DNA of 64,000 nucleotides, taken from the NCBI GenBank assembly GCA_024233875.1, contig JACKPB010000001.1:124001-188000 (forward strand), given 5' to 3'. Positions 9,522 to 17,234 of this stretch are shown here, piece by piece. Every line of letters begins with the position of its first letter. Position 1 is the stretch's first letter. A program made the translations under genes and the position numbers. A model generated the notes under the pieces. The model made no database searches and was not told the DNA's origin. It worked only from the letters and a program-made list of their open reading frames with translations. This stretch comes from Leptospiraceae bacterium (lineage in GTDB: Bacteria; Spirochaetota; Leptospiria; Leptospirales; Leptospiraceae).

Positions 9522-9553
9522 TCTGGTATCCTTTTTGCAAAAAGTAGACCAGA
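9522..9553. promoter_or_regulatory. 32-bp near-perfect palindrome upstream of EAL gene
   Basis: Arms TCTGGT...ACCAGA flank a perfect 14-bp core CTTTTTGCAAAAAG; 14 of 16 base pairs are complementary and there is no loop. It ends about 20 bp before the EAL start codon and three bases after the first palindrome. It could be an operator, or in RNA a stem in the EAL leader. There is no U-tract on the plus strand, so a classical terminator is unlikely. Confidence 0.5.
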
Positions 9554-9573
9554 ATAAGGGAATAGGAATAATA

Positions 9574-10821
9574 ATGGTGAGAAGAAATAGCTTAGCGGAA
9601 TGGATGGAAAAAATTGAGACAGGGTACGTACTACCATTTTTTCAACCAATATTGAGTCTCGAAACGATGTCCGTTTACGGCTATGAGTCTCTAGGGAGGT
9701 TGAAAGACGAAACAGGAAATGTGGAAAGCTTGGGAGGATTCTTCGGGCTTTCCTCTGCTAAATCCGGTTCCATTGATGAGTCTCTAGATGAGTTTTCTCT
9801 GGAAATAGATAGAAAGTTAAGGAAGAAAGCAATTGGATATCTTGCCAATCAAAGCATTGACCCCACAGCAAAACTATTTTTGAATATTTCCCCCCGAAGA
9901 TTATTGAACCACATTTCCCTATATCCCGATTTGGAAACGGAAGTACATACACTCACACTTGCAAGAGAAGCCGGAATCGATCCGGGTAGAATTGTGATTG
10001 AGATCACAGAAGAACACATAGAAGAAGACATTGAGTTGTTGTGGCCTATCATCGAGTCTTACAAAAAATTTGGATTTCAGATTGCTATAGATGATATTGG
10101 TTCTAAGTCATCCAATCTCGATCGGATTGCAGTTCTGAGACCTGATATCATCAAGATAGATATGCAAATGCTGAAACGATCCATAACTGATCGGAGTTAT
10201 GAAGAAATCCTGTTTTCTCTATCCCGGATTTGTGAAAATTTAGGTATCTCTCTTTTGTTCGAGGGAGTGGAAGAAAAGCACGAATTGGAAAAAGCGATTG
10301 AGTTTGGTGCCAGATATGTTCAGGGATATTTACTGGACAAACCATTCTGTGAATTCCAGAAATTGAATAAGTACAATAGTACTTTGTCAAACTATATAAA
10401 TGAATACTGCATAGAACAATACTACACAATTCAAAAAAGAATTCGGTTGGAAAAGATCATCGAAGATAGTCTTTCCGTCTTGAATTTCAAAGAGGAATAC
10501 TGGGATCAATTGCCCGAGATTTTTAAATTGGATGACTCTAATACTTTCTATAGATTTTACCTAACGGATCTTCTCGGGTATCAAATCTCTCCAAATTTTA
10601 CCAGGGAGAATGGTTCCATAATCAGAGATGATACAAGTCTGGGAAAAAATTGGTGTTGGAGACCTTACTTTATGAATCATGTCTATGCTTCCAGCCGAAA
10701 TCCTGAGGAATGGGTGATCAGTGCACCCTATAATGATCTCAATTCCAAACACATTCTCAAAACCTTTTCTAAGACTATAGCTCCCAATAAAATTTTCTTT
10801 ATGGATATCATTCACACTTGA
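9574..10821 (+). CDS. EAL-domain cyclic-di-GMP phosphodiesterase with C-terminal sensor domain
   Basis: 415-aa soluble protein. Residues about 10-265 are an EAL domain: Glu38 in the YESLGRL motif, NISPRR, IVIEITEEH, IAIDDIGSKSSNL, DIIKIDMQML, LFEGVEE and VQGYLLDKP. The acidic and lysine residues for metal binding and catalysis are retained, so hydrolysis of c-di-GMP is likely, although loop 6 reads DDIGSKSS instead of DDFGTGYSS. The C-terminal 140 residues (LLGYQISPNFTREN, WCWRPYFMNHVYAS) resemble the YkuI-type Cache/PAS-like domain that follows EAL in Bacillus YkuI. The start at 9574 is chosen because AGGA stands eight to nine bases upstream; the frame is open further up to 9475. Confidence 0.88.
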   Translation: MVRRNSLAEWMEKIETGYVLPFFQPILSLETMSVYGYESLGRLKDETGNVESLGGFFGLSSAKSGSIDESLDEFSLEIDRKLRKKAIGYLANQSIDPTAKLFLNISPRRLLNHISLYPDLETEVHTLTLAREAGIDPGRIVIEITEEHIEEDIELLWPIIESYKKFGFQIAIDDIGSKSSNLDRIAVLRPDIIKIDMQMLKRSITDRSYEEILFSLSRICENLGISLLFEGVEEKHELEKAIEFGARYVQGYLLDKPFCEFQKLNKYNSTLSNYINEYCIEQYYTIQKRIRLEKIIEDSLSVLNFKEEYWDQLPEIFKLDDSNTFYRFYLTDLLGYQISPNFTRENGSIIRDDTSLGKNWCWRPYFMNHVYASSRNPEEWVISAPYNDLNSKHILKTFSKTIAPNKIFFMDIIHT

Positions 10822-11143
10822 CTACCTGTTGATTCCCGGACTCAAAATCGGGGAATGGCTTTCGCAGATTTTTAATAAGATATTTGATTTTGTCCTGTTC
10901 GACAAAGATAAGAGTTTAAATTTTTAATCATTCAAAATTTTTTCATAGAAGCTTCTAATTCTTTTTAGTTTAAGAAAAAAAAAGGAAAATTAGAATATTC
11001 AAATACAAAGGCTTTCTAAAATAGGTAATGAATCCGGAGTTGTTTGTTTTGAGAAACTCCAATTCAATGGATAGTACAATTATCAAAATTTTAATATGTC
11101 CGGTATTTTTTTGAAAGCAAAAGCAGTTCAAGGATAGAAACCA
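10822..11143. other. AT-rich intergenic region, no gene seen
   Basis: 322 bp between the EAL and DISM kinase genes. It holds an imperfect dyad shortly after the EAL stop (ATTCCC ... GGGAAT, 10852-10876) without a clear T-run, an AT-rich dyad (TTCTAATT ... AATTAGAA, about 10951-10998) and a small hairpin GGAGTT/AACTCC at 11036-11060. None is convincing as a terminator or RNA gene. The promoter of the kinase should lie here but no clear hexamers stand out. Confidence 0.5.
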
Positions 11144-13120
11144 ATGAGCAGAACCCGGATTTTGATTTCTCTTCTACTATCTTTCCTTTTGTCTACCTGT
11201 AATCCCGAACCCCAGGATGGAAATATTGGAGCTGATGTCCACTTTTTGAATTCTCCTATCAATCGTTTGAAGGGTGGATGGTTGGGAAATGAAAATGAGG
11301 TAGGGCGTTTGGATTCCCGGCCACTGGAGAGTTCGGATTGGAGACCCATCCGTGTTCCGGGCTACTGGCATTCTTCAGGCTATCACAAGAAAAATATAGT
11401 TTGGTATAAAATTGAAATACGTATTTCAGAGAATCTTCAAAAAAAAAGACTGGCTCTACTTCTCAAAAATGTTCTCAATTCTCATGAAGTCTATTTCAAC
11501 GGTTACCTGATTGGAAAGTCAGGGAATATGGACAATCCTCTCAGGATTCTTAAGAATGCCCGTCCGGTGCAGTATTCGATTCCTTCCAAAAGAATCCGAT
11601 CCGGAGATAGGAATACATTGCTCATTCGGGTCGGTGATGATGCAGGAGGGGGAGGAATACTTGAATATCCTATCTTATGCGAAAAAGAAGCCTGCGAAAA
11701 AGAATTTCAATCCCAGCTCATGGTCTTCGGAGGTGAGTTTTTTTTCCTGATTTTTATGGGAATTTATTCATTGTTTACTTATCTTGGAAACCGGAGAGAA
11801 ATTTCCTATCTTTATTTTGGGATCTTATCCGTTCTTCTCGGTTTTGTTATCATCGGCCATCAGAAATATACATATATTTTTACAGGAAACTTTTTTATTC
11901 ATCACATGATCTTTCATCCGTCTATATTTCTTTCCGGAGTCATCATTATTCTTCTGACCAGGAGTTTTTTTCACTTCCCCACTGATTTGTACAGTGTGTC
12001 TGTTATATTTTTGTACACTCTGGTATTTCTTATCTCTCTAACTGCCGGATTCTCTGAGGGGATACGGGTTTTTTATTTATTTTACATAACAAATTACTTA
12101 TTTGTATTTATGAATCTATTTCTTCTCTACGATCTCCTCAGAATAGTATTTAAGGCGTATAAGGAAGAAATTTCCGGAACAATTTGGATTGCGGTGGGAT
12201 CCATATCTTTGACTTATGCACTTTTCAATCTCATGCATTATTACTTAAACAATGCAGATTCATTTTTCTTGAATGAAAGCTTTATTCTTTTTATCCTATG
12301 CTTTACGGTTTCATTTTCTGTAAAAAATAAAGAGTATAGGGATAAATTATTGATGTTGGAAGTCAAACAAAATGAGATTCTGGAAGATACGGTAAAGAAT
12401 AAGACAATCGAATTGATGGAAGCAAACCATAAACTGGAAGCTTCCAACCGTATTAAGGATAGATTGTTTTCCATGATTGCACATGATCTCCGATCTCCTC
12501 TGAGAGCTCTCGAAGAAACCCTGGATCTATTTAAAAGCAAGCAGATAGATAAGAATTCTCTTTTGAAATACATTAAGAAAGTGAATACAATTTTGGATAG
12601 CAATCGATTCTTACTCGAAAACCTTCTTCAGTGGTCCATTTCACAAATCAGCAATTCTCCCCTGAAAAGAGAAGAACTCAACCCGCGGGTTCTCATTATG
12701 GAAAGTTATGCACTTCTGGAAAGGTTTGCTGTTCAAAAAAACATCTCGATCCAAATTGAGGCCGGGGATGGGATTCGATGTTTCGGTGATAGAAATGCTC
12801 TCGGAATGATTTTCCGGAATTTGCTATCCAATGCTATCAAGTTCTCATACAGGGATAGTGTCGTTGAGTTTGAAATTCAGGATACGGAGAAAGAAACTCT
12901 TATAGTCATAAAAGACTATGGGATGGGAATGGATGATCTAACATTGAAGTCTCTCTTTACATCAAAAGTGGAGACTGCGGGAATTGGCACAGAAGAAGAA
13001 ACCGGATCCGGGATCGGTCTGAGCATTTGTAAAGAATACATCGAAAAAATGAATGGAAGGATTTCTGTCAAATCGACTCCGGGAGAGGGAAGCAGTTTCC
13101 TTCTTGTCCTTCCCAAATGA
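11144..13120 (+). CDS. 7TMR-DISM sensor histidine kinase
   Basis: 658-aa sensor kinase. The N-terminus is a signal sequence with possible lipobox LLSTC (Cys19). Residues about 40-180 form a jelly-roll 7TMR-DISM extracellular domain (WYKIEIRIS ... EVYFNGYLIGKSG), followed by seven membrane helices (about 195-390), a coiled linker, HisKA with His447 in FSMIAHDLRSPLRAL, and HATPase with N box (NLLSNAIKFS), DYGMGMD and GSGIGLSICKEY. DISM domains are thought to sense sugars or similar ligands outside the membrane. There is no receiver domain or neighbouring response regulator, so the partner is unknown. An AAGGAT ribosome site lies nine bases before the ATG. Confidence 0.92.
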   Translation: MSRTRILISLLLSFLLSTCNPEPQDGNIGADVHFLNSPINRLKGGWLGNENEVGRLDSRPLESSDWRPIRVPGYWHSSGYHKKNIVWYKIEIRISENLQKKRLALLLKNVLNSHEVYFNGYLIGKSGNMDNPLRILKNARPVQYSIPSKRIRSGDRNTLLIRVGDDAGGGGILEYPILCEKEACEKEFQSQLMVFGGEFFFLIFMGIYSLFTYLGNRREISYLYFGILSVLLGFVIIGHQKYTYIFTGNFFIHHMIFHPSIFLSGVIIILLTRSFFHFPTDLYSVSVIFLYTLVFLISLTAGFSEGIRVFYLFYITNYLFVFMNLFLLYDLLRIVFKAYKEEISGTIWIAVGSISLTYALFNLMHYYLNNADSFFLNESFILFILCFTVSFSVKNKEYRDKLLMLEVKQNEILEDTVKNKTIELMEANHKLEASNRIKDRLFSMIAHDLRSPLRALEETLDLFKSKQIDKNSLLKYIKKVNTILDSNRFLLENLLQWSISQISNSPLKREELNPRVLIMESYALLERFAVQKNISIQIEAGDGIRCFGDRNALGMIFRNLLSNAIKFSYRDSVVEFEIQDTEKETLIVIKDYGMGMDDLTLKSLFTSKVETAGIGTEEETGSGIGLSICKEYIEKMNGRISVKSTPGEGSSFLLVLPK

Positions 13121-13363
13121 GTTTCCGTATCGTTGGAAAAATTGACTTGCATTTCTGAATAGATTTCATCCAATAAGTGTTGGAGAGCTTGTGCTTTCCC
13201 GGGCTCCAAAAGTGAAAATCTCCAAATCGACAGGTAAGACCCTGAAGTCTCCAGCATTTTCATTGAGGCTTTCTTGCATTGGATTAATGTTTTCTTACCC
13301 CAGTTGTCGAAAATAAAAAATGGTATTCTTCAGAAATTATTAAGAATGGGATGAAAAACCAAT

Positions 13364-15106
13364 TTGGAAAAAGATAGAACAGTATTTCTTTCAGAAAGTT
13401 ACGAGACTCTCAACGCCCTCGATTCAGAACTCATCGAACTGAGGAAAAATCCGGAATCCAATGAGATTCTCAACTCTATCCATGCCCATTACCAGACATT
13501 TTTAGAATCCAGTAAGATCAATCGATTCCTCAAACTGGAATCCCTCATTCACATCGCTGAGAGACTGATCTCCCACCTCCTTCAGGTCAATCATGAAGTT
13601 TCCAATGAGATGACCACTACCATTCTAAAGCTCAATATGTCTATTCGGGAAGTCTTATTCTCCATCGATGATACAGGGAAAGAGCCTGCCCATCTGAATG
13701 AATCCATCATTGCTGATGTGGAAGAAGTCATCAAAAAGACCGAAGACGAAGGCTTCATGGACGAGATGGGGAATGCTACCGATCTTCTTTTGGCGGGAAC
13801 TCCTCCTACAGGTCAAAATACTCATGCTGATCTACTCAATCGTTTTATGGATATCGTTGTGGAGCTTCATCATTCCAAGGAAATCTTTACCCGATTTCAA
13901 TCAGAGTTCAAAAGTTTAAAGTATCTTCAGGAAAGCACAAGACTGAACAACCTCATCACCGAATTGTATGACGAGGTTCGTGAAGCCAGAAGTCAACCTT
14001 TGGGAACTCTCATAATGAATTTTGACAAACTGATCAAGGACACGATCGAACCCTTAGGAAAGAGTGTGGTTTTGCGAGTCCAGGGCAAAGAAAAAGAAAT
14101 AGACTCCGAGTTATTAGAAAACTTAAAACTCACAATCATTCAATTGATCAAAAACTCTCTCGAACATGGTATTGAAACTATTGAGGAGAGAAAAGAATTA
14201 GGAAAGGCTCCCGATGGTCAGATCCACATCGATGCCTATTACAAAGGTGAGTACTTTCATACTGTAATTTCTGACGATGGTAGAGGAATGGATCCTGAGA
14301 AGGTCAGACGAAAACTCATTGAAAAGAATGTCATGCTGACTGAGGAAGCTTCAGAGGTTTCGGATGAAGAGATTTTGCATTATTTGTTCCGTGACGGCTA
14401 TGCCGGTCTGAATGAAACCGGAGGATTTGTGGGCGGAAAGCCATCCGGAATGGATCTGGCTAAGATTAAGATAGAAGAAAGCGGTGGGAAGATTTACTTG
14501 GACAAGAGTGTCAAAGGGAAAGGGACCCACATCCATCTTCAAATCCCCCTTATCAATTCAATCATTCCGGTCGTGTCTGCAAATTTTGGGACAGAACGGT
14601 ATGCGATTCCCAAGGTCTATCTCTCGGAGATTCTACATCTGACATCGGAATCTCTTCTGGGATTTTTGGAAATCGATCATGGATACACATTTTTCTTAAA
14701 AGACGGGAAACGCGTACCTCTCCTTTACATGAAACAATTATTGAAGTACGAAGATCCTATTACAGACAAGCTTCCGGACAATCCCCCCGTAGAGTTGATT
14801 TTGTTGGAGGATGAGAACATTCTCTTTGCCATCGTAACCGACAGGGTTACGGACATGGAGGAAGCGATTCTCCGACCCCTCGGTAGTCAATTGAGTGATA
14901 TCTTCCTTTTCTCGGGAGTGACCATTCTCAATGATGGTAAACCGGCTCTCATTTTCAATGTAAATGAGATCTACAGACACTATTTGGGAAATCCAATCGT
15001 AAAAAGGCTCATGCGGAGGGAAGAGATTCCTCCCGAACCACAGAGAGAAGTCGAGATCATTGAAAATGACATTGATCCACCGCTTTTGGAGGAAGTTCTG
15101 AAATGA
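13364..15106 (+). CDS. CheA-like histidine kinase, degenerate P1, no P2
   Basis: 580-aa soluble kinase of the CheA type. Order: P1-like Hpt (about 1-105), dimerisation P3 (about 155-215), CheA-type ATPase P4 (215-395; Asn264 in LIKNSLEHGIE, DDGRGMD, PSGMDLAKIKIEESGG) and CheW-like P5 (about 398-550). The phosphotransfer motif normally HTxKG reads IHAHYQ: His40 may be the acceptor, but the Lys-Gly is lost, and there is no P2 docking domain. TTG at 13364 is the start because the in-frame codon TGA at 13352 blocks extension and the nearby ATG at 13351 is in another frame. First gene of an operon with cheW, parA, receptor, NHL/VWA and TPR genes; the stop overlaps cheW. Confidence 0.88.
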   Translation: MEKDRTVFLSESYETLNALDSELIELRKNPESNEILNSIHAHYQTFLESSKINRFLKLESLIHIAERLISHLLQVNHEVSNEMTTTILKLNMSIREVLFSIDDTGKEPAHLNESIIADVEEVIKKTEDEGFMDEMGNATDLLLAGTPPTGQNTHADLLNRFMDIVVELHHSKEIFTRFQSEFKSLKYLQESTRLNNLITELYDEVREARSQPLGTLIMNFDKLIKDTIEPLGKSVVLRVQGKEKEIDSELLENLKLTIIQLIKNSLEHGIETIEERKELGKAPDGQIHIDAYYKGEYFHTVISDDGRGMDPEKVRRKLIEKNVMLTEEASEVSDEEILHYLFRDGYAGLNETGGFVGGKPSGMDLAKIKIEESGGKIYLDKSVKGKGTHIHLQIPLINSIIPVVSANFGTERYAIPKVYLSEILHLTSESLLGFLEIDHGYTFFLKDGKRVPLLYMKQLLKYEDPITDKLPDNPPVELILLEDENILFAIVTDRVTDMEEAILRPLGSQLSDIFLFSGVTILNDGKPALIFNVNEIYRHYLGNPIVKRLMRREEIPPEPQREVEIIENDIDPPLLEEVLK

Positions 15107-15537
15107 GAAAGATCTGTACTTTCAAAGTGAATGAAACCAGTTTCGGGATAGATGTTCTCAAGGTTTTAGGAGTGCTCTTCCAAACAGATGTGGTTCGTGT
15201 TCCCCATGCGAATAAGTCTATCCAGGGAGTCATCCTTCACAGAGGACAAATCCTGACAGTTGTAGATCTCCGAAAGAAATTTGAAATGCCCGATCGTGCT
15301 CCCGACCAAAAGCCATTGCACACGATTGTGAAAACAAAAAGAGGTCTTGTCAGTTTTCTGGTAGACGAAGTGGGAGAGATTCAGGACATTCAACAGAATA
15401 CCCGAATGGAAATCAGCAAACAGGTAATGGGAATTGATAGTTTTTTTGTTTCCCATTCCTATAAAATTAATGGCGTACTCTTATCAATTATTGACGCAGA
15501 GAAAATAATAGACATGAAATCAGAGTTATCAATGTAA
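15103..15537 (+). CDS. CheW-like coupling protein
   Basis: 144-aa single CheW domain protein that would couple the CheA-like kinase to the chemoreceptor encoded two genes downstream. It has the family's FKVNETSFGIDVLKV start, VPHANKSIQGVILHRGQILTVVDLRKKF (the conserved inner-strand region) and SFLVDEVGEIQ. ATG overlaps the CheA-like stop (ATGA), indicating translational coupling. The C-terminus is ordinary. Assignment is firm at family level; whether it serves motility or another output is not shown by the sequence. Confidence 0.92.
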   Translation: MRKICTFKVNETSFGIDVLKVLGVLFQTDVVRVPHANKSIQGVILHRGQILTVVDLRKKFEMPDRAPDQKPLHTIVKTKRGLVSFLVDEVGEIQDIQQNTRMEISKQVMGIDSFFVSHSYKINGVLLSIIDAEKIIDMKSELSM

Positions 15538-15556
15538 CTCCTTTGGAAGATGGAAG

Positions 15557-16330
15557 ATGAGAAAAATAGTAATTAACAACCAGAAAGGTGGTAGTGGCAA
15601 AACAACCACAGCTGTGAACTTAGCGGCGGGTATTGCCGATCGGGGCAAAAAAGTCCTGCTCGTCGATCTCGACCCGGGTGCCTCTGCCTCAATTTGGCTT
15701 TTGGGCAATGAAAGACCTGATTCGGATAGAGATCTCTTTGATTTAGATTCCGGTTCGGAGCTGATCTCTGATCTAACAGTTAAGACCGGGGTAAAGAATC
15801 TGGATATCATTCCCTTTTCACCGGTTCGACATAGAAACACCAAAGCTCTGAAGGAATATCCAAATAAATCCCAACTCCTGAAGAAAAAATTTCAAAATAT
15901 CCCTTCTTCCACTTGGGATTTTGTCGTATTTGATTGTTCTCCCGGACTGAACCTGAGTACTGTGAACGCTCTTGCCGCAGCAGATGAATTGATCATTCCG
16001 GTAGTAGCTCAGGCTCTTACTCTCTATGGAGTGATTGCCCTTTTGGAAACAGTGGAATCCGTTCAGGTCAAGCTGAATCCTGATCTCCATATCTCCGGAA
16101 TTCTTCCCTGTAGAGTGGATCCGGCGATCCGGCACAATATGGAAATCGTAGAATTATTGATCGAAAGATTCGGTGTGTTGGTCTACAATGCTTACATTCG
16201 CGAAGATATCAAAATAGCTGAATGTCCCAGTTTTTTCCAGACGATTTTTCAATACGATCCCAAGTCTCATGGGGCTTCTGATTATAGATCAGTTGTTTCC
16301 GAGATTCTTTCCAAAGAAAATAAACGCTAA
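15557..16330 (+). CDS. ParA/Soj-type ATPase in chemosensory operon
   Basis: 257-aa deviant Walker ATPase. KGGSGKTTT (Lys10 signature lysine, Lys15) is the ParA-type Walker A, LLVDLDPGASAS is the A' motif and FVVFDCSPG the Walker B. There is no ParB or parS nearby; the gene is between cheW and a receptor gene, the context in which ParA-like proteins (ParC, PpfA) place chemoreceptor arrays in the cell. I infer a role in positioning or partitioning this signalling cluster rather than DNA segregation. The N-terminus lacks the helix-turn-helix of plasmid ParA proteins. Start supported by GGAAG about seven bases upstream. Confidence 0.85.
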   Translation: MRKIVINNQKGGSGKTTTAVNLAAGIADRGKKVLLVDLDPGASASIWLLGNERPDSDRDLFDLDSGSELISDLTVKTGVKNLDIIPFSPVRHRNTKALKEYPNKSQLLKKKFQNIPSSTWDFVVFDCSPGLNLSTVNALAAADELIIPVVAQALTLYGVIALLETVESVQVKLNPDLHISGILPCRVDPAIRHNMEIVELLIERFGVLVYNAYIREDIKIAECPSFFQTIFQYDPKSHGASDYRSVVSEILSKENKR

Positions 16331-16346
16331 TACAGGATGATACGCA

Positions 16347-17234
16347 ATGTCTAATATTAAAAAAACTATAGGAACCAACCCCTTCGGAGCATTTGAGAAA
16401 AAACTATCCGGGACTACAAAACCTTCTCCGAGGCAGGTGGGAGTAGGTGGAGTGGAAGAACTGAGCTCCGAACTCTCAAATTTTTCTCAAAACACTGAGA
16501 ATATGAGTAAGACTGCGCACAAACTGGAGAAGCAAACCAGTCATGCCTCAGCCTCAGCCAAACAACTCACAGGAAATATAGTCTCTGTCAATCAATCTCT
16601 CGAAAAGCTGAGAGGAGTTTCCAAAAAGATTTCTTCAGGAGTTGCAAGTTCTACAAAGTCTTCTATTTCTGCTCTCAAAGCTGCGGATGCTACCAATTCG
16701 GTGTTTTCTAATTTTTTAGATTCTTCCAAGGAGTTGGATAAAATCGATAAGATTGTAGCCACTCTAGCCCAACAAATCAATATTTTTGCTCTCAATGCTT
16801 CGATTGAAGCTGCTCGATCCGGAGAAGCGGGAAGGGGATTCACTGTAGTAGCCAATGAAATCAAAGAACTTTCCAAAGAAACTTTTAAAATTGCTGATGA
16901 AATCCGTCTAAAGATAGATACATTCTTTGCAGATGCAAAAGAAGCGGTGTACACACTTTCGGAAATCAGCAATCAAATCATGTCCATAAAAAACAATCAA
17001 ACTGCGATAGAAACAGCACTTGAAGAGCAGGAAGAAGCCATCGAAGATGCTTCCAAGAGCAATACAAATATTACCCGGACTTCTAACAGTGTGACCGATA
17101 ATATACTGAATGTATACAAATTATCGAAACTCAATACTGAAAACATCGAAAAAACCATTCGTGTTTCTCATTCACTGAATCGAATATTAGAAGAGATGAG
17201 TCAGAATGCAGAGTCACCGGGGGAGAATGTCTAG
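16347..17234 (+). CDS. Soluble methyl-accepting chemotaxis-type receptor
   Basis: 295-aa protein made almost only of the chemoreceptor signalling domain. The hairpin tip is IFALNASIEAARSGEAGRGFTVVANEIKELS (the core quoted in shorter form: NASIEAARSGEAGRGF), about residues 145-175, flanked by long helices. There is no membrane segment, HAMP or ligand domain; the first 35 residues are low complexity. It would bind the CheW and CheA-like proteins encoded in the same operon. A cytoplasmic receptor without sensor domain suggests that input comes from a partner protein, possibly the downstream NHL/VWA or TPR proteins, or from ParA. The C-terminal CheR-binding pentapeptide is not evident. Confidence 0.9.
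   Translation: MSNIKKTIGTNPFGAFEKKLSGTTKPSPRQVGVGGVEELSSELSNFSQNTENMSKTAHKLEKQTSHASASAKQLTGNIVSVNQSLEKLRGVSKKISSGVASSTKSSISALKAADATNSVFSNFLDSSKELDKIDKIVATLAQQINIFALNASIEAARSGEAGRGFTVVANEIKELSKETFKIADEIRLKIDTFFADAKEAVYTLSEISNQIMSIKNNQTAIETALEEQEEAIEDASKSNTNITRTSNSVTDNILNVYKLSKLNTENIEKTIRVSHSLNRILEEMSQNAESPGENV

Noticed and set aside
12916..13263. 115-codon frame on the minus strand across the DISM kinase end
   Set aside because: Antisense to strong HATPase motifs of the kinase gene, with no ribosome site or protein signature.
15557..16330. ParA gene as evidence of a plasmid or replication origin
   Set aside because: No ParB, parS, replication gene or iterons nearby; it is embedded in the CheA-like operon.
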